From: Ornithinibacter aureus
GTDB lineage: Bacteria > Actinomycetota > Actinomycetes > Actinomycetales > Dermatophilaceae
NCBI RefSeq assembly: GCF_009858245.1
Contig: NZ_VMSB01000001.1
Span: forward strand, 1,922,001 to 1,986,000
Reading direction: 5' to 3'
DNA: 64,000 nt
Positions 17,257-25,428 of the stretch are shown here, in pieces. Below the pieces are notes generated by a model that ran no database searches, was not told where the DNA came from, and worked only from the letters and a program-made list of their open reading frames with translations. The stretch's first letter is position 1; each line of letters opens with the position of its first letter. The position numbers and the translations under genes were made by a program.

Positions 17257-17846
17257 CAGGCCTTCTTCCGGGTGCCGTCGAGGACGACGTCGACGATGTC
17301 GGCCGCGTCGAGGCGGCCGGTCGACATGAGCGGGTGCACGCTCGAGAGCGTGAGGAGCTGGAGCAGGGCGACGACGTCGGATGCCGGTTTGCGCAGGGCC
17401 GCGGCATCGTCACCGATGAGGTCGAGGAAGGCGGCGTCGACCTCGGGGTCCGACGGTCGCTGGTGTCGCTTCGCGTCATGGGCAACCGGGCCACCGGCCG
17501 GCGAACCGGCGTGGTGGAGCACCGAGATGAGGCCCACGATGCTTTCGACGTGCCGCAGCAGGATGGCGACCCCCGAGGTGAGCCGCTCGTCGAGGGTCAG
17601 CGACGGGTCGATGGTGCGCAGCTCGGCGACGGCCGGGGCGGAGTCGAAGACCGCGGCGACACAGGCCTGGACGAGTTCGTCCTTGCTGCCGAACGCGCGG
17701 AAGACGGTGCCCTCGGCGATGCCGGCGGCCTCGGCGACCTGACGGGTCGTCACCGACGGGCCGTGCTCGCGCAGGAGCGGCAGGGTCACGTCGACGAGGG
17801 CGGCTCGGCGCTCTTCAGGGCTGAGGGCTGGGGCACGGGGTGGCAC
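17256..17846 (-). CDS. TetR-family repressor of the ABC exporter operon
   Basis: 196 aa. The N-terminal helix-turn-helix (VTTRQVAEAAGIAEGTVFRAFGSKDELV, residues about 31-58) is typical TetR. The C-terminal domain is helical and probably binds the inducer. It is the first gene of the exporter operon and has an excellent operator directly in its promoter, so autorepression with induction by exporter substrates is likely. The GTG at 17846 lies 6 nt after the -10, which makes the mRNA leaderless. Confidence 0.92.
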   Translation of the reverse strand: MPPRAPALSPEERRAALVDVTLPLLREHGPSVTTRQVAEAAGIAEGTVFRAFGSKDELVQACVAAVFDSAPAVAELRTIDPSLTLDERLTSGVAILLRHVESIVGLISVLHHAGSPAGGPVAHDAKRHQRPSDPEVDAAFLDLIGDDAAALRKPASDVVALLQLLTLSSVHPLMSTGRLDAADIVDVVLDGTRKKA

Positions 17847-17852
17847 CCGGAC

Positions 17853-17881
17853 ACTCTATGTGAGTGAGCACTCACTCACAA
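17853..17881 (-). promoter_or_regulatory. Promoter with TetR operator
   Basis: On the minus strand TTGTGA (17881-17876), a 17-bp spacer and TAGAGT (17858-17853) form a good sigma-70-type promoter. The perfect 9-2-9 palindrome GTGAGTGAGCACTCACTCAC (17860-17879) fills the spacer and overlaps the -35. It also overlaps the stop codon of the upstream phosphotransferase gene (17872-17874). Repressor binding would block RNA polymerase directly. Confidence 0.85.
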
Positions 17882-19125
17882 ACGGTTTTCCCGAGACGCG
17901 CCTCGGCGGCATCGAGCAGGTCAGCCGTCGACATCGCCAGGTGTGCCTCATGCACCGCACCTGCGGCGAGCGACAGGAGCACCCCTGCCGTGCGCACGGC
18001 CAGCGCTTGCGGGTCGACGACGCCCCGAGCCGCCTCCTCCCAGCGCCGCGCCACCGCCTCACCGGCAGGGCCGAGCGCGATCGCGTGGGCGACGAGACAG
18101 GCCAGGTCGTCGACCCGGTGGCCGGGCCCCACGGTGTCGACGTCGAGCAGGCCGCTCGGTCGCCAGCCCTCTCCCATCAGGGTGACCGTCAGCTGTCCCT
18201 CGTGGAAGTCACCGTGGGTCGCGACGACCGGCCCGAGGTCAACCGTCCGCGACCGTTCCACGACCTCGCGACCGACGGCGAGCGCACGGTCGGCGTGGAT
18301 TCCGGCGGCGGCCACGGCATCCGCATAGTCCGATGCCCGGTCCGACCACGCCGGGCGCCGAGGCAGGTCGAGAACGGACGCGGGCAGGGCGTCGAGCAGT
18401 GCGACGAGGCGGTCGAGCTCGAGGCCGCGCGCGTCGTCCTGGCCGATGGCTTCGACGAGCGGGGTGCCGGCGACCTCCTCCAGGACGACGATCCCGTCGC
18501 TGCGGGCCGCGAGCACCGCGGGCACGGGTAGACCCGCATCGCCGAGAACCGCCAACCTGTGAAGGACATCCGGCGCGCCGCCCCGCCCCGCGGCGGGGCG
18601 CAGCACCTTGACGTACGTCGTCCGCCCGTCACGCACCGCACGGACCACGGCCCGCCGCAGGGGTCGGTACCCCAGCAGCTCGATGCTCGTCACGGGTCCG
18701 ACCCCCGGCACGACCTGCTCCAGGGCGACGGGGTCGCACCCGGCCTCCAGCCCCGGCAGGGCAGGGTCGTGCGGATGCCGCCACCCGAGCAGTCGCCCCG
18801 ACGGCCCGTGCATGCTCACCACGTGAGCCGCGTCATCGGGCACGTCACGTCCGGCGGTGGAGCTGAGGAGCACGTAGTCCTCGATCAGGTCACCCGAGGT
18901 GGTGCGCAGCCACACCCGGTAGCCGACGGTGACGCCGTCGCCCGGACGGTGCTGGACGGAGTGCACCTCGTGGTCCGCCAGCTCGGCCTGAACCGTCGCG
19001 ACGGCAAGCGAGAGCGGTTCCCTCGCGCCCGGGCCGGTGAGCAGCTCGAGCTCGTCGGCCTCCCGGGGCTCTGGCGGCGACGTGGTCGCCGGGAGCCCCG
19101 GGAGGTCGGATGCCGTGCCGGTCAT
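17872..19125 (-). CDS. Aminoglycoside-phosphotransferase-family kinase-like protein
   Basis: 417 aa. The C-terminal half has the kinase signatures ATHGDFHEGQL (catalytic loop with HGDFH) and GLLDVDTVGPGHRVDDLA (metal-binding Asp). An N-terminal lobe carries TYVKVLRP (ATP lysine) near residue 170. The first about 150 residues form an extra domain. The family includes antibiotic kinases, maltokinase and choline-type kinases, so the substrate cannot be assigned. It starts 10 bp after the secreted-protein gene and may share its transcript. Its 3' end carries the operator of the next operon. Confidence 0.78.
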   Translation of the reverse strand: MTGTASDLPGLPATTSPPEPREADELELLTGPGAREPLSLAVATVQAELADHEVHSVQHRPGDGVTVGYRVWLRTTSGDLIEDYVLLSSTAGRDVPDDAAHVVSMHGPSGRLLGWRHPHDPALPGLEAGCDPVALEQVVPGVGPVTSIELLGYRPLRRAVVRAVRDGRTTYVKVLRPAAGRGGAPDVLHRLAVLGDAGLPVPAVLAARSDGIVVLEEVAGTPLVEAIGQDDARGLELDRLVALLDALPASVLDLPRRPAWSDRASDYADAVAAAGIHADRALAVGREVVERSRTVDLGPVVATHGDFHEGQLTVTLMGEGWRPSGLLDVDTVGPGHRVDDLACLVAHAIALGPAGEAVARRWEEAARGVVDPQALAVRTAGVLLSLAAGAVHEAHLAMSTADLLDAAEARLGKTVCE

Positions 19126-19135
19126 CAGCTGCGGG

Positions 19136-19594
19136 TCACGCGCTCGGCGCGGAGACCGGGGATGCCGGGGTGTTGGGCGTGTTGGGCGTGTTCGCCGACT
19201 TCGGGCTGGCCGGGCTCACGGGCGAGTTCGGCGTGTTGGGGGTGTTCGCCGACTTCGGGCTGGCCGGGCTCACGGGCGAGTTCGGCGTGTTGGGCGTGTT
19301 CGCCGAGGCCGCCGGGGTCACCTCCGTCGTGCTTCCCTTGGTGGCGGGTGCCTGCGTGGTCGCGGCCGGTGCGCTCGTCGTGGCCGCGGGCTCGCTCGTC
19401 GCCGCGCTGCGGGCCTCGGGCTCCAGCACGATCGTCGTGTCGGTGGGCACGGGCACCGACTCGATGAGGCTGGTGGCGCTCGGGGACGGGGTGGGGGTGT
19501 CCGCCGATGCGCCACCGGCCGCAACCGCACCGGTGAGGGCGATGGCGCCGAGCGCGCCACTGATCATCCACGTCTTGCGGGGCAGGGTCTTCAT
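19136..19594 (-). CDS. Secreted Thr/Pro/Ala-rich protein with tandem repeats
   Basis: 152 aa. A signal peptide (MKTLPRKTWMISGALGAIAL, cleavage likely after GGASA) leads to a low-complexity Thr/Ser/Pro/Ala region. Residues about 99-150 contain an 18-residue unit (SANTPNTPNSPVSPASPK) twice, plus partial copies, encoded by near-identical 54-bp DNA repeats. No enzymatic domain is seen. It may be a cell-wall-spanning or O-glycosylated surface protein, which is inference from composition. AGGAGG lies 7 nt before the ATG at 19594; an ORF opening 35 codons earlier lacks support. It is followed closely by the kinase gene. Confidence 0.75.
   Translation of the reverse strand: MKTLPRKTWMISGALGAIALTGAVAAGGASADTPTPSPSATSLIESVPVPTDTTIVLEPEARSAATSEPAATTSAPAATTQAPATKGSTTEVTPAASANTPNTPNSPVSPASPKSANTPNTPNSPVSPASPKSANTPNTPNTPASPVSAPSA
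19191..19298. repeat. 54-bp coding tandem repeat, 2 copies plus partial flanks
   Basis: Units start at 19191 and 19245, with the next partial unit at 19299, an exact 54-bp period. The two full units differ at one visible position (GGGGGTG against GGGCGTG). The near identity of the DNA shows recent duplication. Copy number could vary between strains. Confidence 0.93.
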
Positions 19595-19682
19595 CTCAAG
19601 TCCTCCTGGTACTGGGGGCGACGGGGTGCCGCCTGCTGTTGCACCAGCCTCGAGGACGTTGATGAGGTGGTCGTGAGGCATA

Positions 19683-19700
19683 CATGAGGGCGTCCTCATG
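19683..19700. promoter_or_regulatory. Small palindrome upstream of the secreted-protein gene
   Basis: CATGAGG-GCGT-CCTCATG is a perfect 7-4-7 dyad 89 bp upstream of the start, preceded by related GTGAGG and GATGAGG words. It may be an operator. No regulator is assigned. Confidence 0.35.
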
Positions 19701-19795
19701 TTCGCCCCTCAACCGACCAAGACCTCGAACTCGGAGACTCGCGGCCTGATGCGGCGCCGCTCGATGGCGGGGCCCAACTCCACTCGCAGATCCAT

Positions 19796-19854
19796 ACTCC
19801 CGATGTGCGCTGTTGCAGCAGCGCCCAACGAGAGTTGGAGCGCACATCGGGAGT
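19796..19854 (-). terminator. Long hairpin after the methyltransferase gene
   Basis: Perfect 16-bp arms (19796-19811 and 19839-19854; arm sequence ACTCCCGATGTGCGCT) flank a 27-nt loop that contains its own CCAAC-GAGA-GTTGG hairpin. It lies 41 bp past the stop of the minus-strand methyltransferase. It could terminate transcription or be a dispersed palindrome like those at 2078 and 38824. Confidence 0.6.
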
Positions 19855-19894
19855 TCGGCCCAGCCATCGACGCACCCTCAGGCCCGGATGCTGG

Positions 19895-21394
19895 TCAGCG
19901 CAGGAGGCCGTCCTTGGCCGCGTCCCGCACGAACGCCACGATCTCGTCGCGCACGGCATCCGAATCGAGGTCCAACAGCCCCGAGATCGCTGCCGAAGCA
20001 GCCCGCGCGCTCAGGTCGCCGTCGCACACCGAGGCGTAGGCCGCGGTCACGGTCGTCAGCGTCAGGTGGCGACGCAGCCCCCCGCCCTGGCGCAGGACGA
20101 TGACGCTCGGGTGCTCCGCGCCCGGGAGGCTGTGCCGTTCCTCGTGGACGTCGGGGGCGCAGGCCCAGGCAGTGTCCAGCACCGCCTCGTCGTCGTGCTC
20201 GGCGAGCCAGCAGCGTGCCTCGATGCCGGCCAACACGGTCGGGCCCATCGGTGACTCCACGGGCCACGACACGTCCATGAGGTCGACGAAGGGAGCCCGC
20301 TCGACCTCAGGCCGGTGCAACGTCACCACCCCGAACCCGATCGCCTCGACGTCGCGGGACTCGAAGTCGTCGAGCCACGCGGCGTACATCGTGTTGAAGT
20401 CTGCGGTGCCGGGGTGGTGCCCCCCGTCCCGGGCCCACGTCTCGGCGTACTCCGCCGGGTCCTGCACCTCCCGCTGCACGACCCAGGCGTCCAGGCCGGT
20501 GCCCTCGATCCAGCCACCGACCCGCTCGGTCCACGTCGTTCCACGCGGGACCTCCCAGTTGCCCAGGAAGTGGGCGATGCCTCCGGGCTCGAGGTGCGCA
20601 CCGACCCCCATGACGAGGTCGCGCACCACGGCATCCCCGGCGGCGCCGCCGTCGCGGTACTCGTACAACGGCACCTCACCCGAGCGCGGGGTGATGACGA
20701 ACGGGGGGTTGCTCACGACGAGGCCGAACCGCTCGCCCTCGACCGGCTCGAGCATGGACCCCGACCGCACGTGCCACCCGGCCCCGTCGAGGGCGGCGTT
20801 GAACCGCGCAAAGGCCAGCGCCCGCTCCGAGAGGTCCGTGACGACGACCTCGTCGGCGTGCTGGGCGAGGTGCAGCGCCTGCACCCCACAGCCCGTCCCG
20901 AGGTCGAGCGCCCGCGCCACCCGGGGGCGCGGGGTCCAGGAGGCGAGGGTCGTCGACGCCCCACCGATGCCGAGGACGTGGTTCTGGCGCACGGGTCGAC
21001 GCGTCGCCAGCTCGTCGAGGTCGGAGGCGACCCACCAGTCGACGTCGTCGCCGGCGTAGGGCCGCAGGTCGCACAACGCGACGACCCCATCACCCTCCGG
21101 AGCGAGCAGGCCGAGCGCGACCGCCCCCTCGACTCCGAGGGTGGGCAACGCACGTTCGGCCTCGGCGGCATCCACCGGGTCACCGAGGGTGAACAGGCGG
21201 ATGAGCGTGCCGCACGGCGCGTCGGTGGCAGCTGTCACCCGCTGCACCGGGAGCGCCTGCTCACGGTCCAGGGCGGCGGCGGCCATCGGGCCGAGCAGGT
21301 CGAGCACACCGGCGACGGTGAACCGGGAGGTGCGCAGGTCGGCCCGGAGCGCGCTGATGAGCGCGGGGTCGACGCGGGGCGGGTTGGTGGTCAT
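19895..21394 (-). CDS. HemK-like class I SAM methyltransferase with N-terminal DUF7059-type domain
   Basis: 499 aa. Residues about 1-150 resemble the N-terminal domain found in actinobacterial HemK-like proteins. The SAM-binding motif ALDLGTGCGVQALHLA is near residue 165, and the catalytic loop LVVSNPPFV, a variant of the NPPY motif of N5-glutamine and N6-adenine methyltransferases, is near residue 235. The last about 150 residues form a C-terminal extension. The modified substrate is unknown. The ATG at 21394 follows TACGCT by 8 nt. Confidence 0.82.
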   Translation of the reverse strand: MTTNPPRVDPALISALRADLRTSRFTVAGVLDLLGPMAAAALDREQALPVQRVTAATDAPCGTLIRLFTLGDPVDAAEAERALPTLGVEGAVALGLLAPEGDGVVALCDLRPYAGDDVDWWVASDLDELATRRPVRQNHVLGIGGASTTLASWTPRPRVARALDLGTGCGVQALHLAQHADEVVVTDLSERALAFARFNAALDGAGWHVRSGSMLEPVEGERFGLVVSNPPFVITPRSGEVPLYEYRDGGAAGDAVVRDLVMGVGAHLEPGGIAHFLGNWEVPRGTTWTERVGGWIEGTGLDAWVVQREVQDPAEYAETWARDGGHHPGTADFNTMYAAWLDDFESRDVEAIGFGVVTLHRPEVERAPFVDLMDVSWPVESPMGPTVLAGIEARCWLAEHDDEAVLDTAWACAPDVHEERHSLPGAEHPSVIVLRQGGGLRRHLTLTTVTAAYASVCDGDLSARAASAAISGLLDLDSDAVRDEIVAFVRDAAKDGLLR

Positions 21395-21475
21395 CGTGGA
21401 CGAGCGTATGCGGTGCGGCCCCACGACGTCATCGGATGCCGTGGGGCCCGGTCGTCCGCCGGGCCTGGCGCGCTC

Positions 21476-22381
21476 CTATCCGCCCGGCAGCTCGACCGGA
21501 GCGCCGAGGCCCCACGGGATCCCCGTGGGGTACCAGATGACGAAGAACAGCGTCCACGTCACGAGCAGGACCACGGTGTACGGCAGCATCATCGAGACGA
21601 CCGTGCCCATGCCCGCCGTCTGGGCTCGACGTACTTCTCGGTGAGCACCGTCATGACGATCGCGGTGAAGAGCGCCGAGCCGATGGCGAAGAACAGGTTG
21701 TGCGTGACGTTGAGCTCGGGGGCCCCGGGCGCGACCCCACCGAGAGAACGAGGCGCTCACCCCGGCGTACGCGGCGGCGATCCCGGCGAGCGGGTGGCGA
21801 CCGAGACTGACGAAGGCCGCCGCCCCGAGCGGGATGAGCACCAGGTAGCCGGCGTCGGAGGCCACGCTCGAGACGCCACCGAGGAGCACGATGATGAAGG
21901 TGATGGCGCTGGCCGGCGCCACCTGAACCATCTTGCGGATGAGGGCCGCGATGCGCTCGGCCTCCTCCGCGACCCCCACGCCGATCATCGCGACGAGGAT
22001 CACGGCGACGACCCCGAAGTCGTTGAAGTTCTGGACGACGGTCGTGAAGATCTGCCGGATGCCGTCCGCGGACAGCAGGCTCCGGACCTCGATGGTCTCG
22101 GTGACGACCTCGTACTCGGATCGGCCGCTTTCCGCTCGATCGAGGGATCCCTGGAACCCGCGTCGTCGTAGGTCTCGCTGACGCTGGTCTCGACCGGCTC
22201 GACGACCTCGGTAGTCACGCTGATGCCCATCGCGGCCATGACCGCGGACAGGACGATGAGGATGGCGATGAGCCCGAGGAAGATCATCGCCGGGTGCGGC
22301 ACCTTGTTGCCGCACCCGCTCGATTCACCCCAGGAAGCCCTTGGTCCCTGCCGACTCGTCCGCTGCTGCCGAAACGCTCAC
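21476..22381 (-). pseudogene. Decayed AbgT-family (p-aminobenzoyl-glutamate) transporter
   Basis: A GTG at 22381 with GAGGAGG before it opens VSVSAAADESAGTKGFLG and then hits TGA where a Trp codon is expected (family: GWIERVGNKVPHP). The reading frame shifts within the next 20 bases to give VPHPAMIFLGLIAILIVLSA. It shifts again near 22110-22120 to read SLLSADGIRQIFTTVVQNF up to GRHPLAGIAAAYAGVSASF. A further shift at about 21745 gives ELNVTHNLFFAIGSALFTAI, and a last one at about 21620 gives MGTVVSMMLPYTVVLLVTW. About 200 residues between the last two blocks are missing against a 500-aa family. The gene cannot make a working transporter. Confidence 0.88.
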
Positions 22382-22458
22382 AGGTCCTCCTCGCGCCGCC
22401 CACGACACCGCACCGGGGACGCTCCTGAGCCGAAAGGAACCCCCTCAACGGCGACCGG

Positions 22459-22494
22459 TGCGAGAACCCGGGAAGATGGACCCGGGTTCTCGCA
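22459..22494 (-). terminator. Terminator hairpin of hppA
   Basis: A perfect 14-bp stem (left arm TGCGAGAACCCGGG) with an 8-nt loop lies 12 bp past the hppA stop on the minus strand. Confidence 0.7.
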
Positions 22495-22506
22495 GCGGTC
22501 GTGCCG

Positions 22507-24873
22507 TCAGTGGATCTGCTCGGGGTGGTGCGCCGTGGCTATCGCGGCGTCGGGGTCGGCGTCCCCGCCGATGGCCAGGTCCTTGCTTTTGGAGTAGGCG
22601 ACGGCGGCGACGACGATCGTCAGGGCCACCGCCGCGATGCCGTAGCGCAACGGCGAGGAGGCGTCGTTGCCGATGGACAGGGTGACGATGGCGGGTGCAA
22701 TGAGCACGGAGACGAGGTTCATCACCTTGAGCAGGGGGTTGATGGCCGGTCCGGCGGTGTCCTTGAACGGGTCGCCGACGGTGTCGCCGATGACCGCGGC
22801 CGCGTGGGCCTCGGAGCCCTTGCCGCCGTGTGCGCCGTCCTCGACGATTTTCTTGGCGTTGTCCCACGAGCCACCGGAGTTGGCCAGGAAGACGGCCATG
22901 AGCGCACCGGCACCGATGGCACCGGCAAGGAACCCGGCCAGGGCGCCGACACCGAGGCCGAAGCCCACAGCGACCGGCATCAGGGCGGCGAGCAGACCCG
23001 GCGTCGCGAGCTCGCGCAGCGAGTCACGGGTGCAGATGTCGACGACGCGGCCGTACTCGGGCTTCTCGGTGTAGTTCATGATGCCCGGGTGCTCGCGGAA
23101 CTGGCGGCGCACCTCGAACACGATGGCGCCGGCTGCCCGGGTCACGGCGTTGATGGCCAGACCGGAGAAGAGGAAGACGACGGCCGCACCGAGGATGACC
23201 CCGACGAGCGTGTTGGGGTCGGTGACCAGACCGTAGGCGCTGTTGAGGAAGTCCTGGCCCTCGGCCTCGGTGACCCCCGAGACGTCGAGCGAACGGACCG
23301 TGCTCTGCCAGGCGTCGGTGTAGGAGCCGAACAGCGCCGTGGCCGCGAGGACGGCCGTGGCGATCGCGATGCCCTTGGTGATGGCCTTCGTGGTGTTGCC
23401 GACGGCGTCGAGCTCGGTGAGGATCTGCGCCCCCTCCTCGTCGACGTCACCCGACATCTCGGCGATGCCCTGGGCGTTGTCGGAGACGGGGCCGAAGGTG
23501 TCCATCGCCACGATGACGCCGACGGTGGTCAGCAGGCCACAGCCGGCGAGCGCGATGAGGAACAGCGCCAGGGCCGTCGAGCCGGCACCGAGCAGGAACG
23601 CGAGGTAGACCGCACCGGCGATGATGCCGGCGGTGAACACCGCCGACTCCAGACCCACACCGATGCCGGAGAGCACCACCGTGGCGGGGCCGGTCAGGGT
23701 GGTGCGGGCGACGTCGAGGGTCGGGCGCTTGTCGGTGCCGGTGTAGTGGCCGGTCAGCCAGAGGATGACGGCGGCGAGCACGATGCCGATGAGCACGGCG
23801 AGGACCGCGGTCAGGCGCGGGTCGCCCTCGAGCGCGTTGATCTCCTCGTTGGAGGAGCCGAGCTCGCCGAAGGTCGCGGGCAGGTAGACGTAGGCCGCGA
23901 TGGCGGACAGCACGGCCGAGATGGCGGCGGAGATGTAGAAGCCGCGGTTGATGGCGCTGAGGGCGTTCTCACCGGGACGGGCCTTGGTGATGAACACGCC
24001 GAGGAGCGCGGTGACCGCGCCGATGGCCGGGACGATCAGCGGGAACACCAGGCCGTACTCGCCGAACGCGACCGAGCCGAGGATGAGCGCGGCGACGAGC
24101 ATGACCGCGTAGGACTCGAAGAGGTCAGCTGCCATGCCGGCGCAGTCACCGACGTTGTCACCGACGTTGTCGGCGATCGTGGCGGCGTTGCGCGGGTCGT
24201 CCTCGGGGATGCCGGCCTCGATCTTGCCGACGAGGTCGGCGCCGACGTCCGCGGCCTTGGTGAAGATGCCGCCGCCGACGCGCATGAACATCGCGAGCAG
24301 CGCGGCACCGAAGCCGAAGCCCTCGAGGACCTTGGGTGCGTCACCTTCGTAGAGGATGACGACGATGGCTGCGCCGAGCAGGCCCAGCCCGACCGTCGCC
24401 ATGCCGACGACGCCACCGGTGCGGAAGGCGATCTTCATGCCGGCGTCGCGGCCGTTCTCGCCGCGGGCGGCCGACGCGACGCGCACGTTGGCCTTGACGG
24501 CCAGGCTCATGCCCAGGTACCCGATCGCCGCGGAGAACAGCGCGCCGAGGACGAAGAAGCCGGAGCGGCCCCACCGCACGGCGGCATCGTCGGCCGGGAG
24601 CAGCAGGAGCAACCCGAAGACCAGAACGACGAAGACGCTGAGGGTCTTGAACTGTCGTGCGAGGAATGCCTGCGCGCCCTCCTCGACGGCAGCGCCGATC
24701 TCCTGCATCTTCTCGGTGCCGGGGTCGGCGCTCAGTACCTGGTTCCTGAAGACGAACCCCATGACGAGCGCCACGACCGCGATGGCCGCGACGGTGACGA
24801 CGAGCGTGAGGTTCGTCCCGGCGAGTTCCAGGGCCGAGCCTGACTCAGCCGAAGCGAGCGCAAGCGGTGCCAT
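22507..24873 (-). CDS. hppA: Membrane-bound proton-translocating pyrophosphatase, K+-independent type
   Basis: 788 aa, about 16 membrane helices. It couples PPi hydrolysis to proton export. Family motifs are GGGIFTKAADVGADLVGKIE, then EDDPRNAATIADNVGDNVGD (Mg-PPi site) and, near the C-terminus, GDTVGDPFKDTAGPAINPL. The segment VGNTTKAITKG has Lys at the position that is Ala in K+-dependent enzymes, so this should be the K+-independent class. The ATG at 24873 is preceded by AAGGAGG. The neighbouring bldG-like and helicase genes match Streptomyces order. Confidence 0.95.
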   Translation of the reverse strand: MAPLALASAESGSALELAGTNLTLVVTVAAIAVVALVMGFVFRNQVLSADPGTEKMQEIGAAVEEGAQAFLARQFKTLSVFVVLVFGLLLLLPADDAAVRWGRSGFFVLGALFSAAIGYLGMSLAVKANVRVASAARGENGRDAGMKIAFRTGGVVGMATVGLGLLGAAIVVILYEGDAPKVLEGFGFGAALLAMFMRVGGGIFTKAADVGADLVGKIEAGIPEDDPRNAATIADNVGDNVGDCAGMAADLFESYAVMLVAALILGSVAFGEYGLVFPLIVPAIGAVTALLGVFITKARPGENALSAINRGFYISAAISAVLSAIAAYVYLPATFGELGSSNEEINALEGDPRLTAVLAVLIGIVLAAVILWLTGHYTGTDKRPTLDVARTTLTGPATVVLSGIGVGLESAVFTAGIIAGAVYLAFLLGAGSTALALFLIALAGCGLLTTVGVIVAMDTFGPVSDNAQGIAEMSGDVDEEGAQILTELDAVGNTTKAITKGIAIATAVLAATALFGSYTDAWQSTVRSLDVSGVTEAEGQDFLNSAYGLVTDPNTLVGVILGAAVVFLFSGLAINAVTRAAGAIVFEVRRQFREHPGIMNYTEKPEYGRVVDICTRDSLRELATPGLLAALMPVAVGFGLGVGALAGFLAGAIGAGALMAVFLANSGGSWDNAKKIVEDGAHGGKGSEAHAAAVIGDTVGDPFKDTAGPAINPLLKVMNLVSVLIAPAIVTLSIGNDASSPLRYGIAAVALTIVVAAVAYSKSKDLAIGGDADPDAAIATAHHPEQIH

Positions 24874-24996
24874 TCCATCCTCCTTGACGGGTTGTGCGTC
24901 CCGGGGCGAGTCACGCCGACGGCAGGACGCTCGGGCGCACCTTACCGGCCGACACGCCGTCGGCAGACCCCGACGCCGGAGTGACTCAGGTCACCC

Positions 24997-25332
24997 TCAG
25001 GAGGAGAGCGCGTCCTCGCGCGTGTCGTGGATGCCGATCACGGTGTCCAACCCGGTGATCCGGAAGACCCGCAGCACCCGGTCCTGGGTGCAGACGACCC
25101 GCAGCCAGCCCGAGTGGTTGCGCACGACCTTCAGGCGCCCGATGAGCACGCCGAGGCCGGTGGAGTCCAGGAAGGTGACGGCGTCGAGGTCGACGACGAG
25201 CCGGTTGCGGCCGGCGGCGATCTCCTCGTCGAGGGCTGCACGCAGCTTGGCCGCGGTGTAGACGTCGACCTCACCGCTCACGGTGACGACAGCGACACCG
25301 TCCTGCTGGGAGGTGCTCACGGAGAGGTCCAC
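24997..25332 (-). CDS. BldG-like anti-sigma-factor antagonist (STAS domain)
   Basis: 111 aa, one STAS domain. The predicted phosphoserine lies in VTFLDSTGLGVLIGRLK, and the ends match BldG (VDLSVSTS at the start, FRITGLDTVIGIHDT near the end). Such proteins are released from inhibition by phosphorylation state and free a sigma factor from its anti-sigma factor, governing stress or developmental genes. The GTG at 25332 is chosen by similarity to the BldG N-terminus; a GTG four codons later is possible. No anti-sigma gene is visible next to it. It is divergent from the helicase gene. Confidence 0.9.
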   Translation of the reverse strand: MDLSVSTSQQDGVAVVTVSGEVDVYTAAKLRAALDEEIAAGRNRLVVDLDAVTFLDSTGLGVLIGRLKVVRNHSGWLRVVCTQDRVLRVFRITGLDTVIGIHDTREDALSS

Positions 25333-25415
25333 GAGGAGGCACCACTTTCGGTCGTTGCCGCTGTCCACGGACGTTTCACGCGGCAGGGCTGCTGATGGGG
25401 GTCGGAGGCACCGCC

Positions 25416-25421
25416 TACCGT
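25416..25421 (+). promoter_or_regulatory. -10 hexamer of the helicase gene
   Basis: TACCGT ends 7 nt before the ATG at 25429, so the transcript is probably leaderless. Confidence 0.45.
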
Positions 25422-25428
25422 AACCGGC

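Noticed and set aside
21476-22315. A functional 279-aa membrane protein in the AbgT region
   Set aside because: Its first 65 codons and a central block are out of frame relative to the transporter and have no membrane character. The locus is a pseudogene.
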